Shown: positions 20,553 to 30,990, numbered from the stretch's first letter. The stretch: DNA of 64,000 nt from Clostridia bacterium (GCA_009929695.1 RZZW01000004.1:38800-102799), one strand, 5' to 3'. A program made the numbers and translations. The notes: generated by a model from the letters alone, not told the origin.

Positions 20553-20996
20553 CTAGTCTTTAAACGCCCAAAGTCTTTGCCCGATGTAATTTAATCCTGT
20601 GAATATCACCTGACCGAGCAGCATGGCTATGCGCGTGACCCAAACAGTGCTTATTGTGCTTGAAAACGCGCTGACAATGAGCGGCGTGACGTAGTTTGAA
20701 AAGCCAAATCCGATAAGGTAGCAAACGGCAATGACAACCGAAAAGCGAAAAATGCTCTGACCGAGCGGCGCTTTGCTCTCAAAGCTGTATTTGCGGTTAA
20801 AAATGAAGCTGAAAACACTGCACAGCGTAAACATTATCGCGGTGCTTGCCCAGTACGCCGCCGTCTCGCCCCACCACGAGGTCATGGGTGAGAGCAAAAG
20901 CTGACTGCCAACCGTGCTGACAACAGTGTTTATGCCGCCTATAATCAAAAAGAACACAAGGCTTTTGTCGCAAAAAAATGAAATTATTTTTTTCAA
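20553..20996 (-). CDS. GtrA family membrane protein
   Basis: Four-TM pattern with GGINTVVSTVGSQLLL and FIFNRKYSF. Confidence 0.85.
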   Translation of the reverse strand: MKKIISFFCDKSLVFFLIIGGINTVVSTVGSQLLLSPMTSWWGETAAYWASTAIMFTLCSVFSFIFNRKYSFESKAPLGQSIFRFSVVIAVCYLIGFGFSNYVTPLIVSAFSSTISTVWVTRIAMLLGQVIFTGLNYIGQRLWAFKD

Positions 20997-21190
20997 GAGT
21001 AAACTTCCTCCGATGTCAATTTAAGATAACAAACATTATACACCATTGGGCGTAAAAAGACAATTTTTACATTAAAAAGCGCAAATAATGATAAAAAATT
21101 AACAAAATGTTATTTACTTTAACTTAATTTAAGTGCATAATATACGTATAAGTAATGCGGCACGGCCGTAACAAAAAGGAGTAATGAAAA

Positions 21191-22339
21191 ATGGCAAATC
21201 GTATTGTACTTAACACAATTTCTTATCACGGCAAGGGCGCGATTGAAAATATTGTCCCCGAGCTGACAGCACGCGGCTACAAAAAGGCGTTTGTGTGCTC
21301 TGACCCCGACCTCATCAAATTTGGCGTCACAAAAAAGGTCACCGACCTGCTTGACAGCGCAAGCTTTGCATATGAAATTTACAGTGAAATCAAGCCGAAC
21401 CCGACTATCGAAAACGTGAAAACTGGCGTGGAAGCGTTTAAAAAGAGCGGTGCTGACTGCATCGTAGCCATCGGTGGCGGCTCATCTATGGACACCGCAA
21501 AGGCCATTGGCATCATTATAAATAACCCTGAATTTGCGGACGTTCGCAGCCTTGAGGGCGTTGCTCCTACAAAAAAGCACGCCATATTTACAATTGCCGT
21601 TCCGACAACAGCAGGCACAGCGGCGGAGGTCACAATTAACTATGTTATCACCGACGTTGAGAAAAAGCGCAAATTTGTCTGCGTCGACACAAATGATATC
21701 CCCGAAATTGCAGTTGTCGACCCCGACATGATGGCGAGTATGCCCAAGGGTCTAACCGCCGCGACAGGCATGGACGCGCTGACGCACGCGATTGAGGGCT
21801 TCACAACAAAGGCCGCTTGGGAAATGACTGATATGTTCCACATTGAAGCCATTGCGCTTATCAGCAAATATCTTCGCGCCGCCGTTGACAATACACCGGA
21901 GGGACGCGAGGGAATGGCGCTTGCGCAGTATATTGCAGGTCAAGGCTTCTCGAACGTCGGGCTTGGCATAGTTCACAGCATGGCGCATGGTCTTGGCGCG
22001 CTTTACGACACACCGCACGGCGTTGCGAACGCGATTATTCTGCCGACAGTTATGGAATATAACGCAGAGTGCACAGGCGAAAAATATCGCGATATCGCCA
22101 AAGCAATGGGCGTTGAGGGCACAGATAAAATGACACAGTCGGAGTATCGCAAGGCAGCCGTTGACGCTGTGAAAAAGCTTGCCTCGGACGTCGGAATACC
22201 CGCGAATTTGCAGGGCATCTTAAAGGATGAGGACGTGCAGTTCCTTTCAGAGAGCGCATATGCAGACGCGTGCCGCCCCGGCAACCCGCGTGACACAAGC
22301 GTTGAGGAAATAGCGGTGCTCTATCGCAGCCTTATTTAA
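21191..22339 (+). CDS. Iron-containing alcohol dehydrogenase
   Basis: IVAIGGGSSMDTAKAIGI, TGMDALTHAIEGFT, IVHSMAHGLGALYDTPHGVANAIILP. Confidence 0.95.
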   Translation: MANRIVLNTISYHGKGAIENIVPELTARGYKKAFVCSDPDLIKFGVTKKVTDLLDSASFAYEIYSEIKPNPTIENVKTGVEAFKKSGADCIVAIGGGSSMDTAKAIGIIINNPEFADVRSLEGVAPTKKHAIFTIAVPTTAGTAAEVTINYVITDVEKKRKFVCVDTNDIPEIAVVDPDMMASMPKGLTAATGMDALTHAIEGFTTKAAWEMTDMFHIEAIALISKYLRAAVDNTPEGREGMALAQYIAGQGFSNVGLGIVHSMAHGLGALYDTPHGVANAIILPTVMEYNAECTGEKYRDIAKAMGVEGTDKMTQSEYRKAAVDAVKKLASDVGIPANLQGILKDEDVQFLSESAYADACRPGNPRDTSVEEIAVLYRSLI

Positions 22340-22373
22340 TTGAGAACACAGATGTAAGCGAGGAACTATATAA

Positions 22374-22619
22374 ATGATTTTTAATATTATCGGCTGGCTT
22401 ATAGTCGGCGCAGTGGCGGGCTATCTCGCAAGCGTAATAATGGGTATGCCGGGCGGCACAGGCAGAAATATCGTCGTCGGTATCCTCGGCTCATTCGTCG
22501 GCGGCTTCATAGCAAGGCTGATAGGCTTCTACACAAGCGGCTTTAGCATAGCTTCAATCTTAGTAGCTGTGGCAGGCGCGTGCCTTTGCTTGTGGCTGAA
22601 AAAGAAGTTTCTTAGATAA
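22374..22619 (+). CDS. GlsB/YeaQ/YmgE family stress membrane protein
   Basis: WLIVGAVAGYLASVIMG...GILGSFVGGFIARL. Confidence 0.85.
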   Translation: MIFNIIGWLIVGAVAGYLASVIMGMPGGTGRNIVVGILGSFVGGFIARLIGFYTSGFSIASILVAVAGACLCLWLKKKFLR

Positions 22620-22631
22620 TCAAAAGTTCAT

Positions 22632-22712
22632 GTCATTCTGAGGAGCGAAGCGACGAAGAATCTTAAAAACTATGGAAATGCGCAAAAGATTCTTCGCTTC
22701 GCTCAGAATGAC
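22632..22712. repeat. Inverted intergenic repeat, GTCATTCTGAGGAGCGAAGCGAC family, copy 2
   Basis: Near-identical arms to 1467-1547. Confidence 0.88.
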
Positions 22713-22715
22713 AAA

Positions 22716-22752
22716 AATGGGCTGTTGCAGATGTCTGCAACAGCCCATTTTT
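22716..22752. terminator. Hairpin terminator, GCTGTTGCAGA stem family
   Basis: aatgggctgttgcagatgtctgcaacagcccattttta. Confidence 0.82.
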
Positions 22753-22759
22753 ATTGTGC

Positions 22760-23983
22760 TTATTTAATTTTATGCCTTAAAATAGAATACGGCGTCAATT
22801 CCTCTTTGCAAGGGATGCTGAATTTCATGAGGGAATGAGGGGTGCTCTCGATATTCTCGCCGTCATTATTCAGTATAAATTCGGGGGTGATGTTTATGCA
22901 ATCTCCGCCGGGGGTGAGGATTTCGAGCGGTTCGCCAAGCTCGAATTTGCCGCGTTGGGTGCAGCTTGCTATGCCATTGTCCCAACCGTCCACTATGCCG
23001 ACAAGCTCCCAGTCGCGGATATAGCCGCCCTGCTGTGTGTTTTGCACCGCGCCCTCTGCGCCGAAATAAAAGCCTGTTGAATATGTGCGGTGTGAGGTGC
23101 GCGTCAATTCGTCGAGCACTCTTTCGGGGCATACATATTTATCGGGCGATTTCATATATTCGTCAACTGCGGCGCGATATGCGGCGGTGGTGCTTGCAAC
23201 ATAATAAAACGTCTTTGCTCTGCCCTCGATTTTAAGGCTGTCAACGCCTGCCTGTGCGATGAGGTTTATAAACGGCGCTGTGCAAAGGTCGTTTGCGTTT
23301 AAAATGTAGCTGCCGCCGTCCTCGTTTTCGCCTATGTCGTAATATCTGCCCTCGCGGTGCTCCTCTGAAAGCTTCCATTTCCATCGGCACGGCTGCGCGC
23401 ATTCTCCCCTGTTAGCGTCTCTGCCTGTGAGGTAATGCGACAAAAGGCAGCGGCCTGAAAACGACATGCACATTGCACCGTGTACAAACGCCTCGATTTC
23501 AAGCTCGGGCGGCGTGTTGTCTCGGATAACGGCGATATCTTGCAGCGTAAGCTCACGCGCAAGCACAACGCGCTTTGCGCCTAAATCATACGCCGCATTT
23601 GCCGCCATGTAGTTTGCGATGCCGACCTGCGTTGAAAAATGAACGTCAATATCTGGCGCAAATTTTTTGACAAGCGCAAGCACACCTAAATCGGCGACGA
23701 TAAAAGCGTCTATGCCTGTCTCGCGCACGCGGCGCAGATAGTCGGGCAGGCGTGCCACCTCGTCGTTTGTCGGAACGCTGTTGAGCGTAAGGTACAGCTT
23801 TCTTCCGAATTTATGGGCAAAAGCCGCGCCTTCCTCAAGCTGCTCTATCGTGAAATTTTTTGACGAGGTGCGCATACCGTATTCCTCGCCGCCGACAAAT
23901 ACTGCGTCTGCACCGTATAGCACGGCAAATTTCAGCCGCTCTAAATCTCCCGCGGGGCTTAAAATCTCCGGTTTTTTAACCAT
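22760..23983 (-). CDS. Peptidase U32 family protein
   Basis: KPEILSPAGDLERLKFAVLYGADAVFVGG, SFSGRCLLSHYLTGRDANRGECAQPCRW, DSLKIEGRAKTFYYVA. Confidence 0.94.
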   Translation of the reverse strand: MVKKPEILSPAGDLERLKFAVLYGADAVFVGGEEYGMRTSSKNFTIEQLEEGAAFAHKFGRKLYLTLNSVPTNDEVARLPDYLRRVRETGIDAFIVADLGVLALVKKFAPDIDVHFSTQVGIANYMAANAAYDLGAKRVVLARELTLQDIAVIRDNTPPELEIEAFVHGAMCMSFSGRCLLSHYLTGRDANRGECAQPCRWKWKLSEEHREGRYYDIGENEDGGSYILNANDLCTAPFINLIAQAGVDSLKIEGRAKTFYYVASTTAAYRAAVDEYMKSPDKYVCPERVLDELTRTSHRTYSTGFYFGAEGAVQNTQQGGYIRDWELVGIVDGWDNGIASCTQRGKFELGEPLEILTPGGDCINITPEFILNNDGENIESTPHSLMKFSIPCKEELTPYSILRHKIK

Positions 23984-24000
23984 GAAATGCTCCTTAAATG

Positions 24001-25137
24001 TTATTTGCCAAGCGATGCATTGACAATCTGTGCAGCTTCATCGTTAGCCACGTGTTCGTTTGCGGTGTGTGCAAAATAATATTTTCCTGCTTTATCCGTG
24101 AGGAAGAAATAATACGGATTTGCCGTGTCCCAATATGGACTTGACTGATATTTCAGCGTGTTTGTCATAGCGTCAAGGCCTGGGTTCGATATTGGCCCTG
24201 CCGGCAAACCGACCTTTTCATACGTATTATAATTGTTGTAAACCTCTACGGGGATTGCGTCCCATCCACCATAGTATGGCGCTATTGTGTTGTAGATATA
24301 GTTGTTTTCGGCGTCCTTTTGCAGATAGCTGCTGCAATTGCTCTCAAGCTTGTTGACGATAGAGTTTTCGGCAAGGCGCGACATGAACACCGCTGCTACG
24401 TCACTTTGGTGGTCGACAAGCCCTGCTTCTTCTTGAACGATTGAGGACAGCGTGACAAATTCTGTGAGCGTGAAGCCCATTGACTCGACCTGCGCGTACA
24501 TTTCGTCTGTGAATTTTGAGTCAAACTCGGTATAGATTTTGTTGACGATATCATATGCGGTGGCGTCCTTGAAGAACTCGTATGTTTCAGGGAAAAGATA
24601 GCCCTCGCACGCCATGAACTGGCTCGGGTTTTCGTCGCGCTTGCTCCAGAATTTAAGATGGCTGAAATCGCCTGTGTTGGCGACCTCTAGGAACTCTGCG
24701 GAGGTGCAAAGACCGGCTTCTTCAAGGCGCGCGCCGAACTGAACAGCCGTCGTGCCCTCTGGGAATGTGACGATGACGGTGTCTCTGTCCTTATTTGTCG
24801 TTTGCAGCGTCGTGATTATTTCGTCGTATGACATGGCCGAATTGAATGTAAATTCGCCATATTGCAGAGTTTCGGCAACGTCTTTTTGCTTTACGTAAAA
24901 GCGGAAAAGTATACCGTTTTTGATAATGCCCTCGGATTGAAGCTGCTTGCCGATTGTGGACGGCGACGAGCCCATCTCCACTATGATTGTCTTTTCAACC
25001 TCTGCGCCGCGTTTGCCATCGATATCGCCCTTTGCCAAGAAAAATGCTGCGCCTGCGGCAATTAAAATTATTGCCAAAAAGACTAAAATTGCGATTAAGC
25101 AGCCGTTTGGCCCGTTTCTTCTGCGTCGTCTTGCCAT
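24001..25137 (-). CDS. mltG: Endolytic transglycosylase MltG
   Basis: FPEGTTAVQFGARLEEAGL, EGYLFPETYEF, SIVQEEAG, LPAGPISNPGLDAM. Confidence 0.93.
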   Translation of the reverse strand: MARRRRRNGPNGCLIAILVFLAIILIAAGAAFFLAKGDIDGKRGAEVEKTIIVEMGSSPSTIGKQLQSEGIIKNGILFRFYVKQKDVAETLQYGEFTFNSAMSYDEIITTLQTTNKDRDTVIVTFPEGTTAVQFGARLEEAGLCTSAEFLEVANTGDFSHLKFWSKRDENPSQFMACEGYLFPETYEFFKDATAYDIVNKIYTEFDSKFTDEMYAQVESMGFTLTEFVTLSSIVQEEAGLVDHQSDVAAVFMSRLAENSIVNKLESNCSSYLQKDAENNYIYNTIAPYYGGWDAIPVEVYNNYNTYEKVGLPAGPISNPGLDAMTNTLKYQSSPYWDTANPYYFFLTDKAGKYYFAHTANEHVANDEAAQIVNASLGK

Positions 25138-25204
25138 GTTTTACACCTCATATAATAACTTTTTACTGTAAAGTGATTTCGCTTTACAGATTGCTTTTTA
25201 ATTT

Positions 25205-25876
25205 TTATACTGTAAAGGCAATATTCTTTACAAGTGTTTTTACATCAGAATGTATGTCCTCAATGCTTCGCATAGCGCCATTATCGCAGCATTTTACCGT
25301 AAGCCAACCGTATTTTTCGGCGCAATAGCGTGCGGCAGCTTGTGAATGAGCGAGGTATTCTTTGTCCTTTTCGTGGATATCCCGCTTGCTTTCGTCGCCG
25401 TTATAGCGCTTTTCTAAAAGCATTTGCGAGATGTCCGTGTCGACATCGAGATAAATAACAGCGTCGGGCTTTGGAATGGATATATATTTGTACTCAAATT
25501 CAAACAGCCAGTCAAGGTATGCGTCCCACTGCTCTTTCGGCAGCTTTGAACACTGATGAACGGCGTTTGAGGTGGTGTATCTGTCGGCTATGACGACACC
25601 TCCGCCTGTGTAAAAATCTTGCCATTTTGTTTTGTAGCTTGCGTAGCGGTCAACGGCATAAAAGGTTGACGCGGCGTATGCGTTTACGTCGTCGGCCTTT
25701 GCGCCAAATTCGCCCGCGAGGTACATTTTGACAAGCGCGCTTGAATTGCTTTCATAATCGGGAAATGTCACCTTGCACACGTTTGCTCCATTTGCAGAAA
25801 GCACGTCATAGAGAAGCCCTGACTGCGTGGCTTTGCCGCTGCCGTCAAGCCCCTCGATTACAATTAGTTTGCCCAT
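25205..25876 (-). CDS. tmk: Thymidylate kinase-like deoxynucleotide kinase
   Basis: MGKLIVIEGLDGSGKATQ, VVIADRYTTSNAVHQ, AVIYLDVDTDIS; internal start used. Confidence 0.85.
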   Translation of the reverse strand: MGKLIVIEGLDGSGKATQSGLLYDVLSANGANVCKVTFPDYESNSSALVKMYLAGEFGAKADDVNAYAASTFYAVDRYASYKTKWQDFYTGGGVVIADRYTTSNAVHQCSKLPKEQWDAYLDWLFEFEYKYISIPKPDAVIYLDVDTDISQMLLEKRYNGDESKRDIHEKDKEYLAHSQAAARYCAEKYGWLTVKCCDNGAMRSIEDIHSDVKTLVKNIAFTV

Positions 25877-25878
25877 AT

Positions 25879-26646
25879 TTACGTCCTCTTTATCGCCGCA
25901 TATTTTTCGCGCATTTCGCCCATTCTTCCGCAGCTCATTTTTCCCTCTGGACACGCACCTGAAGCGCATGGCGGGCCTGATTTAACAAACAAGCTCGGCG
26001 CAACCTCGCATACAAGCTTTAACATTTCATCGGCGAGCGCGCGGATTTCCCATTGCGCACGCTGACAGCAGCGCTCTTTGAAAAAGTTGTTGAGGCTGCG
26101 GGCGTTCATGGTGACAATCATCTTTGTTGTACATGCGTTTGGAAAAACGAAGCGTGCGTCCTCGATGGCGAGCTTTTCAGCCTTGCGCGCGGCTTCTTTT
26201 TCGTCCATGCCCTCTGCGATAAAGCGTGCGGTATGCTTTTCTTTAAGTATGCCCGCGAGGCGCTCGTAATTTTCAGCTTCACTTTTCATTGCGTCGTCAA
26301 ACGCCTTTTGCGTCTCCGCGTCCTCGGAGACTGACGGCGGTGTGACGTATTCAAAATTTTCAAGGCGCACGTAGCGCTGGCTTTGAACGCTGAATGATGC
26401 TATGCGGTGGCGCGTAATCTGCGCGAGTAGGGCACGTGAAACGCCCTCGATTGCGAATGTGAACGACGCATGCTCGGTGGGGCTTTCGTGACCCATAGAG
26501 GCGAGCATTTTAACAAATTCCTTTGATTTTTCTTCTGTAAGCCCGTCGAGCAAATCATCTACGTGGGCGTTTGAATAGCATAGCTTTGCCGCCGCCGCGA
26601 CAACCTTTTCGGGCTGCGGCGTGTGGGCTATAAGTAAAACCTTCAT
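25879..26646 (-). CDS. thyX: FAD-dependent thymidylate synthase
   Basis: ThyX-like RHRIASFSVQSQRYVR, HESPTEHASFTFAIEGVSRALLAQ, NFFKERCCQRAQWEIR. Confidence 0.95.
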   Translation of the reverse strand: MKVLLIAHTPQPEKVVAAAAKLCYSNAHVDDLLDGLTEEKSKEFVKMLASMGHESPTEHASFTFAIEGVSRALLAQITRHRIASFSVQSQRYVRLENFEYVTPPSVSEDAETQKAFDDAMKSEAENYERLAGILKEKHTARFIAEGMDEKEAARKAEKLAIEDARFVFPNACTTKMIVTMNARSLNNFFKERCCQRAQWEIRALADEMLKLVCEVAPSLFVKSGPPCASGACPEGKMSCGRMGEMREKYAAIKRT

Positions 26647-26658
26647 ATAATAATCTCC

Positions 26659-29139
26659 TTATACAAGCGTCAGTGGCGCGTAGTTTGCCATTGTCTTTTT
26701 TATGCCGACGGTGTCAAAGCGTATCTCGACAATAGTGTCGCCAGCGACAGGTGTGACGCGAAGCACTTCTCCCCTGCCGAACGTTTTATGCTCGACAATA
26801 TCGCCCGCCTTATATGACGAGGGCTTAGCTGCTTGCGGCTGTTTTGCCGCCTGCGGCGCACTGCCTATTGACGATGAAAAGCTGCTTGACAGCGTTGAGC
26901 GTGTTTGAGGCGAATAGGTGCCGCCCGATTGCGGTCTGCCTGCGCCAAGCCCGACGCTGCTTGTATAGCCTCTGTCGACATAGCTGTTTTGCTGCGCCTG
27001 ATATTTTTCGCGCATTGCCTGCGCCTGTGCGGCGGCGGGGCTTATTTCGTCCTGCATTAAATCAGCGTCGATTTCGCCCAAAAAGCGCGACGGGCGATTG
27101 CGTTTTGTCTGGCCGAACAGCATGCGCATGGCGGCGTTTGAGAGGTAAAGCTCCTTGCGCGCGCGCGTAATACCTACGTAGCAAAGGCGGCGTTCTTCCT
27201 CGAGGTCGTCCTCGGAATAGCTGCTGCGGTCACTCGGAAAAATGCTTTCCTCCATGCCGACGATGAAAACGTAGTCAAATTCAAGGCCTTTGGCGGCGTG
27301 CATTGTCATCATTATCACGACGTCGGCGTTTTCGTCGTAGGAGTCGATATCGCTTATGAGCGCGACCTCTTCGAGGAAGCCCGCGAGGCTTGCTTCGGGG
27401 CCGTGCGTGTCGGCGTATGCCTTGACGCTTGAGACTAGCTGACCTATATTTTCAAGGCGCGTTTCGCCCTCTTCTTTTAAATCTAAAAGCATTTTGCGGT
27501 AGCCTGTTATGTCGATTATGTCGCTGACAAAAACGTCGAGCGGCATTGTGTCGTTTGACTCGCACAGCTTTCTGTAAATGCTCAAAAATGCGCCGAGCGC
27601 GGGGGCTGAACGTGCTCCAAGCTCGCGCGGAAACTCATTTAGGCGCTCGATAATTTCAATCATTGAGGTGCCGTTGGCGCGGGCAAGCTGCGCGACTGTT
27701 TCAATTGTCGTCGCGCCGATTTTGCGCGACGGCTCGTTGATTATGCGGCGCAGGCGCAAATCGTCCTGCTTGTTTGCGACGATGCTCATGTAGGAAATGA
27801 TGTCCTTGACTTCCTTGCGGTCATAGAAGCGCTGACCTCCGACGATTTTGTACGGTATGCCCGCGCGCGTGAAATATGTTTCGATTGGGTTTGACTGCGC
27901 GTTCATGCGGTAGAGCACGGCGTGGTCGTGCAGCTTTGCGCCCTTGCGCATATTTTTGCCGATGATTTGCGCTATATGTGCGGCTTCGTCAAATTCAGAT
28001 TCCGCGGCGTAGTGAAGAATTTTGTCACCGCTGTCGTTGTCCGTCCAAAGCGTTTTACCCTTGCGGCGCATATTGTTTTTTATGACGCAGTTTGCCGCGT
28101 CGAGGATATTTGAGGTTGAACGGTAATTTTGCTCCAGACGTATAACCTTTGCGCCTTGAAAACGCTGTTCAAAATTTAGTATATTCTCAATTGTCGCGCC
28201 TCTAAAACGGTAAATACTTTGGTCGTCGTCACCGACAACACAAACGTTGCCGTGGCCTGAGCCGAGCAAACTCACGAGCATAAACTGCGCTACGCTTGTG
28301 TCCTGATATTCGTCGACTAGTATGTATCTAAAGCGGTTTTGGTAATATTCGCGGACGTCTGAATAGTCGCGCAAAAGCAGAACTGTTTGATATATAAGGT
28401 CGTCAAAGTCGAACGCTCCGGCGGCTTTAAGGCGCTTTTCGTAGGTGTCGTACACCTTTGCGACCAGCGCGGTGCGGGTGTCTTTTCCTGCCTCAAGCGC
28501 GTCTTTAGGGCTTATCATTTTGTCCTTTAAACGACCCATTGCGCCGATGCAATTTTTGACAGGCAGCAGCTTGTCGTCTATTGAATATGTTTTGTATATG
28601 TCCTTGACGATGCGCTGCTGGTCGTCGCTGTCGTAGATTGTGAAGCTTTTCGGGTAGCCGAGACGATCGGCTTCGCGCCTTAGTATGCGAACGCACGCCG
28701 AGTGGAAAGTCGAGGCGTTTATGTCCTGACCTTTTTCTCCGAGCATCTTTTCAAGGCGGTTTTTAAGCTCGCCCGCGGCCTTATTTGTAAAGGTTATGGC
28801 GAGGATATTCCACGGCTTGACGGGGTATTCGCACAGCATTGCTTCAAGCTGTGAGGTAGGCTCGCCGCCGTCGTCAACTATGGCTTCAAGCTCGTCAACG
28901 TCTGCCTGCTGTAAATTATACGGTACATTTTGCGAGTTGTACGCGCTGCCGAATTTGACGAGGTTTGCAATGCGGTTTACAAGCACCGTGGTCTTGCCGC
29001 TGCCCGCGCCCGCGAGTATAAGTAGAGGGCCTTCGGTTGTGTAAACCGCGTCCTGCTGCATTTCATTCAAGCGACCAAATTGGCGCTCGATATATTTTTT
29101 TCTGAGTGATAGAAATTGCTGCTGTGTAGTTGTGTCCAT
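26659..29139 (-). CDS. pcrA: UvrD/PcrA family ATP-dependent DNA helicase
   Basis: LNEMQQDAVYTTEGPLLILAGAGSGKTTVL, DEYQDTSVAQ, VVGDDDQSIYRFRGA, MTMHAAKGLEFDYVFIVG; start at ATG 29139. Confidence 0.94.
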   Translation of the reverse strand: MDTTTQQQFLSLRKKYIERQFGRLNEMQQDAVYTTEGPLLILAGAGSGKTTVLVNRIANLVKFGSAYNSQNVPYNLQQADVDELEAIVDDGGEPTSQLEAMLCEYPVKPWNILAITFTNKAAGELKNRLEKMLGEKGQDINASTFHSACVRILRREADRLGYPKSFTIYDSDDQQRIVKDIYKTYSIDDKLLPVKNCIGAMGRLKDKMISPKDALEAGKDTRTALVAKVYDTYEKRLKAAGAFDFDDLIYQTVLLLRDYSDVREYYQNRFRYILVDEYQDTSVAQFMLVSLLGSGHGNVCVVGDDDQSIYRFRGATIENILNFEQRFQGAKVIRLEQNYRSTSNILDAANCVIKNNMRRKGKTLWTDNDSGDKILHYAAESEFDEAAHIAQIIGKNMRKGAKLHDHAVLYRMNAQSNPIETYFTRAGIPYKIVGGQRFYDRKEVKDIISYMSIVANKQDDLRLRRIINEPSRKIGATTIETVAQLARANGTSMIEIIERLNEFPRELGARSAPALGAFLSIYRKLCESNDTMPLDVFVSDIIDITGYRKMLLDLKEEGETRLENIGQLVSSVKAYADTHGPEASLAGFLEEVALISDIDSYDENADVVIMMTMHAAKGLEFDYVFIVGMEESIFPSDRSSYSEDDLEEERRLCYVGITRARKELYLSNAAMRMLFGQTKRNRPSRFLGEIDADLMQDEISPAAAQAQAMREKYQAQQNSYVDRGYTSSVGLGAGRPQSGGTYSPQTRSTLSSSFSSSIGSAPQAAKQPQAAKPSSYKAGDIVEHKTFGRGEVLRVTPVAGDTIVEIRFDTVGIKKTMANYAPLTLV

Positions 29140-29203
29140 ATGTTCCCCTAAATAATGCATTAATAAAGTAATTATACCACATAATTTGTAATTTGAAAAC
29201 ACA

Positions 29204-29233
29204 AAACGCGCGGTTTGTGAAAACCGCGCGTTT
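29204..29233 (-). terminator. Hairpin terminator downstream of oadB-like gene
   Basis: aaacgcgcggttt-gtga-aaaccgcgcgttt. Confidence 0.75.
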
Positions 29234-29246
29234 AAAAGATGTAAAA

Positions 29247-30428
29247 TTATTTGAGAAGCGTGATAAGGATACCGGCGGCGACTGCGCTGCCGATAACGCC
29301 TGCAACGTTCGGGCCCATGGCGTGCATGAGCAGGAAGTTTTGCGGGTTTTCCTTTTGGCCGACCTTCTGTGCGACACGTGCCGCCATAGGAACAGCCGAA
29401 ACGCCTGCCGCGCCGATGAGCGGGTTGACTTTGCCGTGTGTTGCCCAGCACATAATTCTGCCGAAGATAACACCGCCCGCAGTGCCGAAGCAGAATGCGA
29501 TAAGACCGAGAACGATTATATAGCCTGTCTGCAAATTGAAGAAGGTGTCTGCGCTTGTTGTGCAGCCAACTGAAATGCCGAGGAATATCGTGATGATATT
29601 CATAAGCTCGTTTCCGGCTGTTTTGTTGATGCGCTCAACAACGCCCGATTCCTTCATCAAGTTGCCGAGCATCAGCATACCTACAAGCGGAACTGCCGAC
29701 GGAATTATGAGGCAGATGACGATTGTGCACAAAATCGGGAAAACAATTTTTTCAGTGCGAGAAACGGGGCGAAGCTGCTGCATGACGATGCTGCGCTGCG
29801 CCTTTGTTGTGAGTGCCCTCATTATAGGCGGCTGAATTACAGGCACGAGCGCCATGTAGCTATATGCCGCCACCGCAATAGCTCCGAGCAAATGCGGTGC
29901 GAGCTTACTTGTTACGTAGATAGCTGTAGGGCCGTCAGCACCGCCTATGATACCGATTGAGGCTGCCTCTTGACCTGTGAAGCCGAGCATTTTTGCGCCA
30001 AAATATGTGGTGAAAATGCCAAGCTGTGCCGCTGCGCCGAGCAGAAGGCTTTTGGGGTTAGAGATAAGCGGGCCGAAGTCCGTCATTGTGCCGATGCCGA
30101 GGAAGATAAGCGGCGGGTAAATGCCTAGCTTAACGCCAAGATAGAGCATATCGGCGAGGCCGCCCTGTTCAAAGACCTTTAAAAAGTCGGGATGGCCTGT
30201 CTCTGTGAGGAATAAATCCATATGAATAATTTCGCCGAAAGGCAGGTTTGCTAGAAGCATACCAAAGCCGATGGGCAAAAGCAAAAGCGGTTCAAACTGC
30301 TTTACAATTGCGAGATAAATAAGAACACAGGCCAGAATAATCATTATGAGATAGCCCGGATTCTGTGCCAAGCCGACAAAGCCGGATTGACTTGCGATGC
30401 CGCCTACTGCGCCTAAAAAACCTTGCAT
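29247..30428 (-). CDS. Sodium ion-translocating decarboxylase beta subunit
   Basis: GIGTMTDFGPLISNPKSLLLGAAAQLGIF, GIIGGADGPTAIYVTSKLAP. Confidence 0.94.
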   Translation of the reverse strand: MQGFLGAVGGIASQSGFVGLAQNPGYLIMIILACVLIYLAIVKQFEPLLLLPIGFGMLLANLPFGEIIHMDLFLTETGHPDFLKVFEQGGLADMLYLGVKLGIYPPLIFLGIGTMTDFGPLISNPKSLLLGAAAQLGIFTTYFGAKMLGFTGQEAASIGIIGGADGPTAIYVTSKLAPHLLGAIAVAAYSYMALVPVIQPPIMRALTTKAQRSIVMQQLRPVSRTEKIVFPILCTIVICLIIPSAVPLVGMLMLGNLMKESGVVERINKTAGNELMNIITIFLGISVGCTTSADTFFNLQTGYIIVLGLIAFCFGTAGGVIFGRIMCWATHGKVNPLIGAAGVSAVPMAARVAQKVGQKENPQNFLLMHAMGPNVAGVIGSAVAAGILITLLK

Positions 30429-30447
30429 TATTTTACACTCCTAACTT

Positions 30448-30858
30448 TCAAAAAGGCTCGGTGTTTGATGAAACACCTGCGCTGCCCCATGCGCTGCGGC
30501 CTGTTTTTGCACGTTTTATACTTCTGATAGAAAATTTGCCGCTTCCCTCAGAAGCTGTAATGGCGGCAACTATTGCTGCGATCACTTCGCCGGGGATGCC
30601 TTTTTGGATTTGGGGTGCCGGTGCCTTTACAGGTGCTGCCGCTTTTGGCTGCTGCTTTGGCTGCGCAGGTGCGGATGCGCCCTTTTTCTTTTCGTCAATA
30701 GACTTGAAGATAACGCCCTCAAGAGTGATGAGAAGATAAAGCAGAACAAGAACAGCAAAAACTATGCTGATGCCCGATAGAAAAACAGTAGCAATGCCCG
30801 GTTCGTTCTCAAGCATAACAATAGCGGATGCAACTGCACTAAATGGAGTTGGATACAT
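30448..30858 (-). CDS. OadG-like gamma subunit of a sodium-pumping decarboxylase
   Basis: Single N-terminal TM, Ala/Pro/Gln-rich linker, EVIAAIVAAITA; immediately upstream of the beta subunit. Confidence 0.78.
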   Translation of the reverse strand: MYPTPFSAVASAIVMLENEPGIATVFLSGISIVFAVLVLLYLLITLEGVIFKSIDEKKKGASAPAQPKQQPKAAAPVKAPAPQIQKGIPGEVIAAIVAAITASEGSGKFSIRSIKRAKTGRSAWGSAGVSSNTEPF

Positions 30859-30990
30859 ATGATAGCCTCCTAAACAATTACAATATCTTGTATTATTATA
30901 CTTGAAATTGCAGGGATATGCAATATCATTTGTTAAAAAATACACAAATTTTTATGAAAATCATTTTAATGTGCTTAAAACGCAAAAAAA

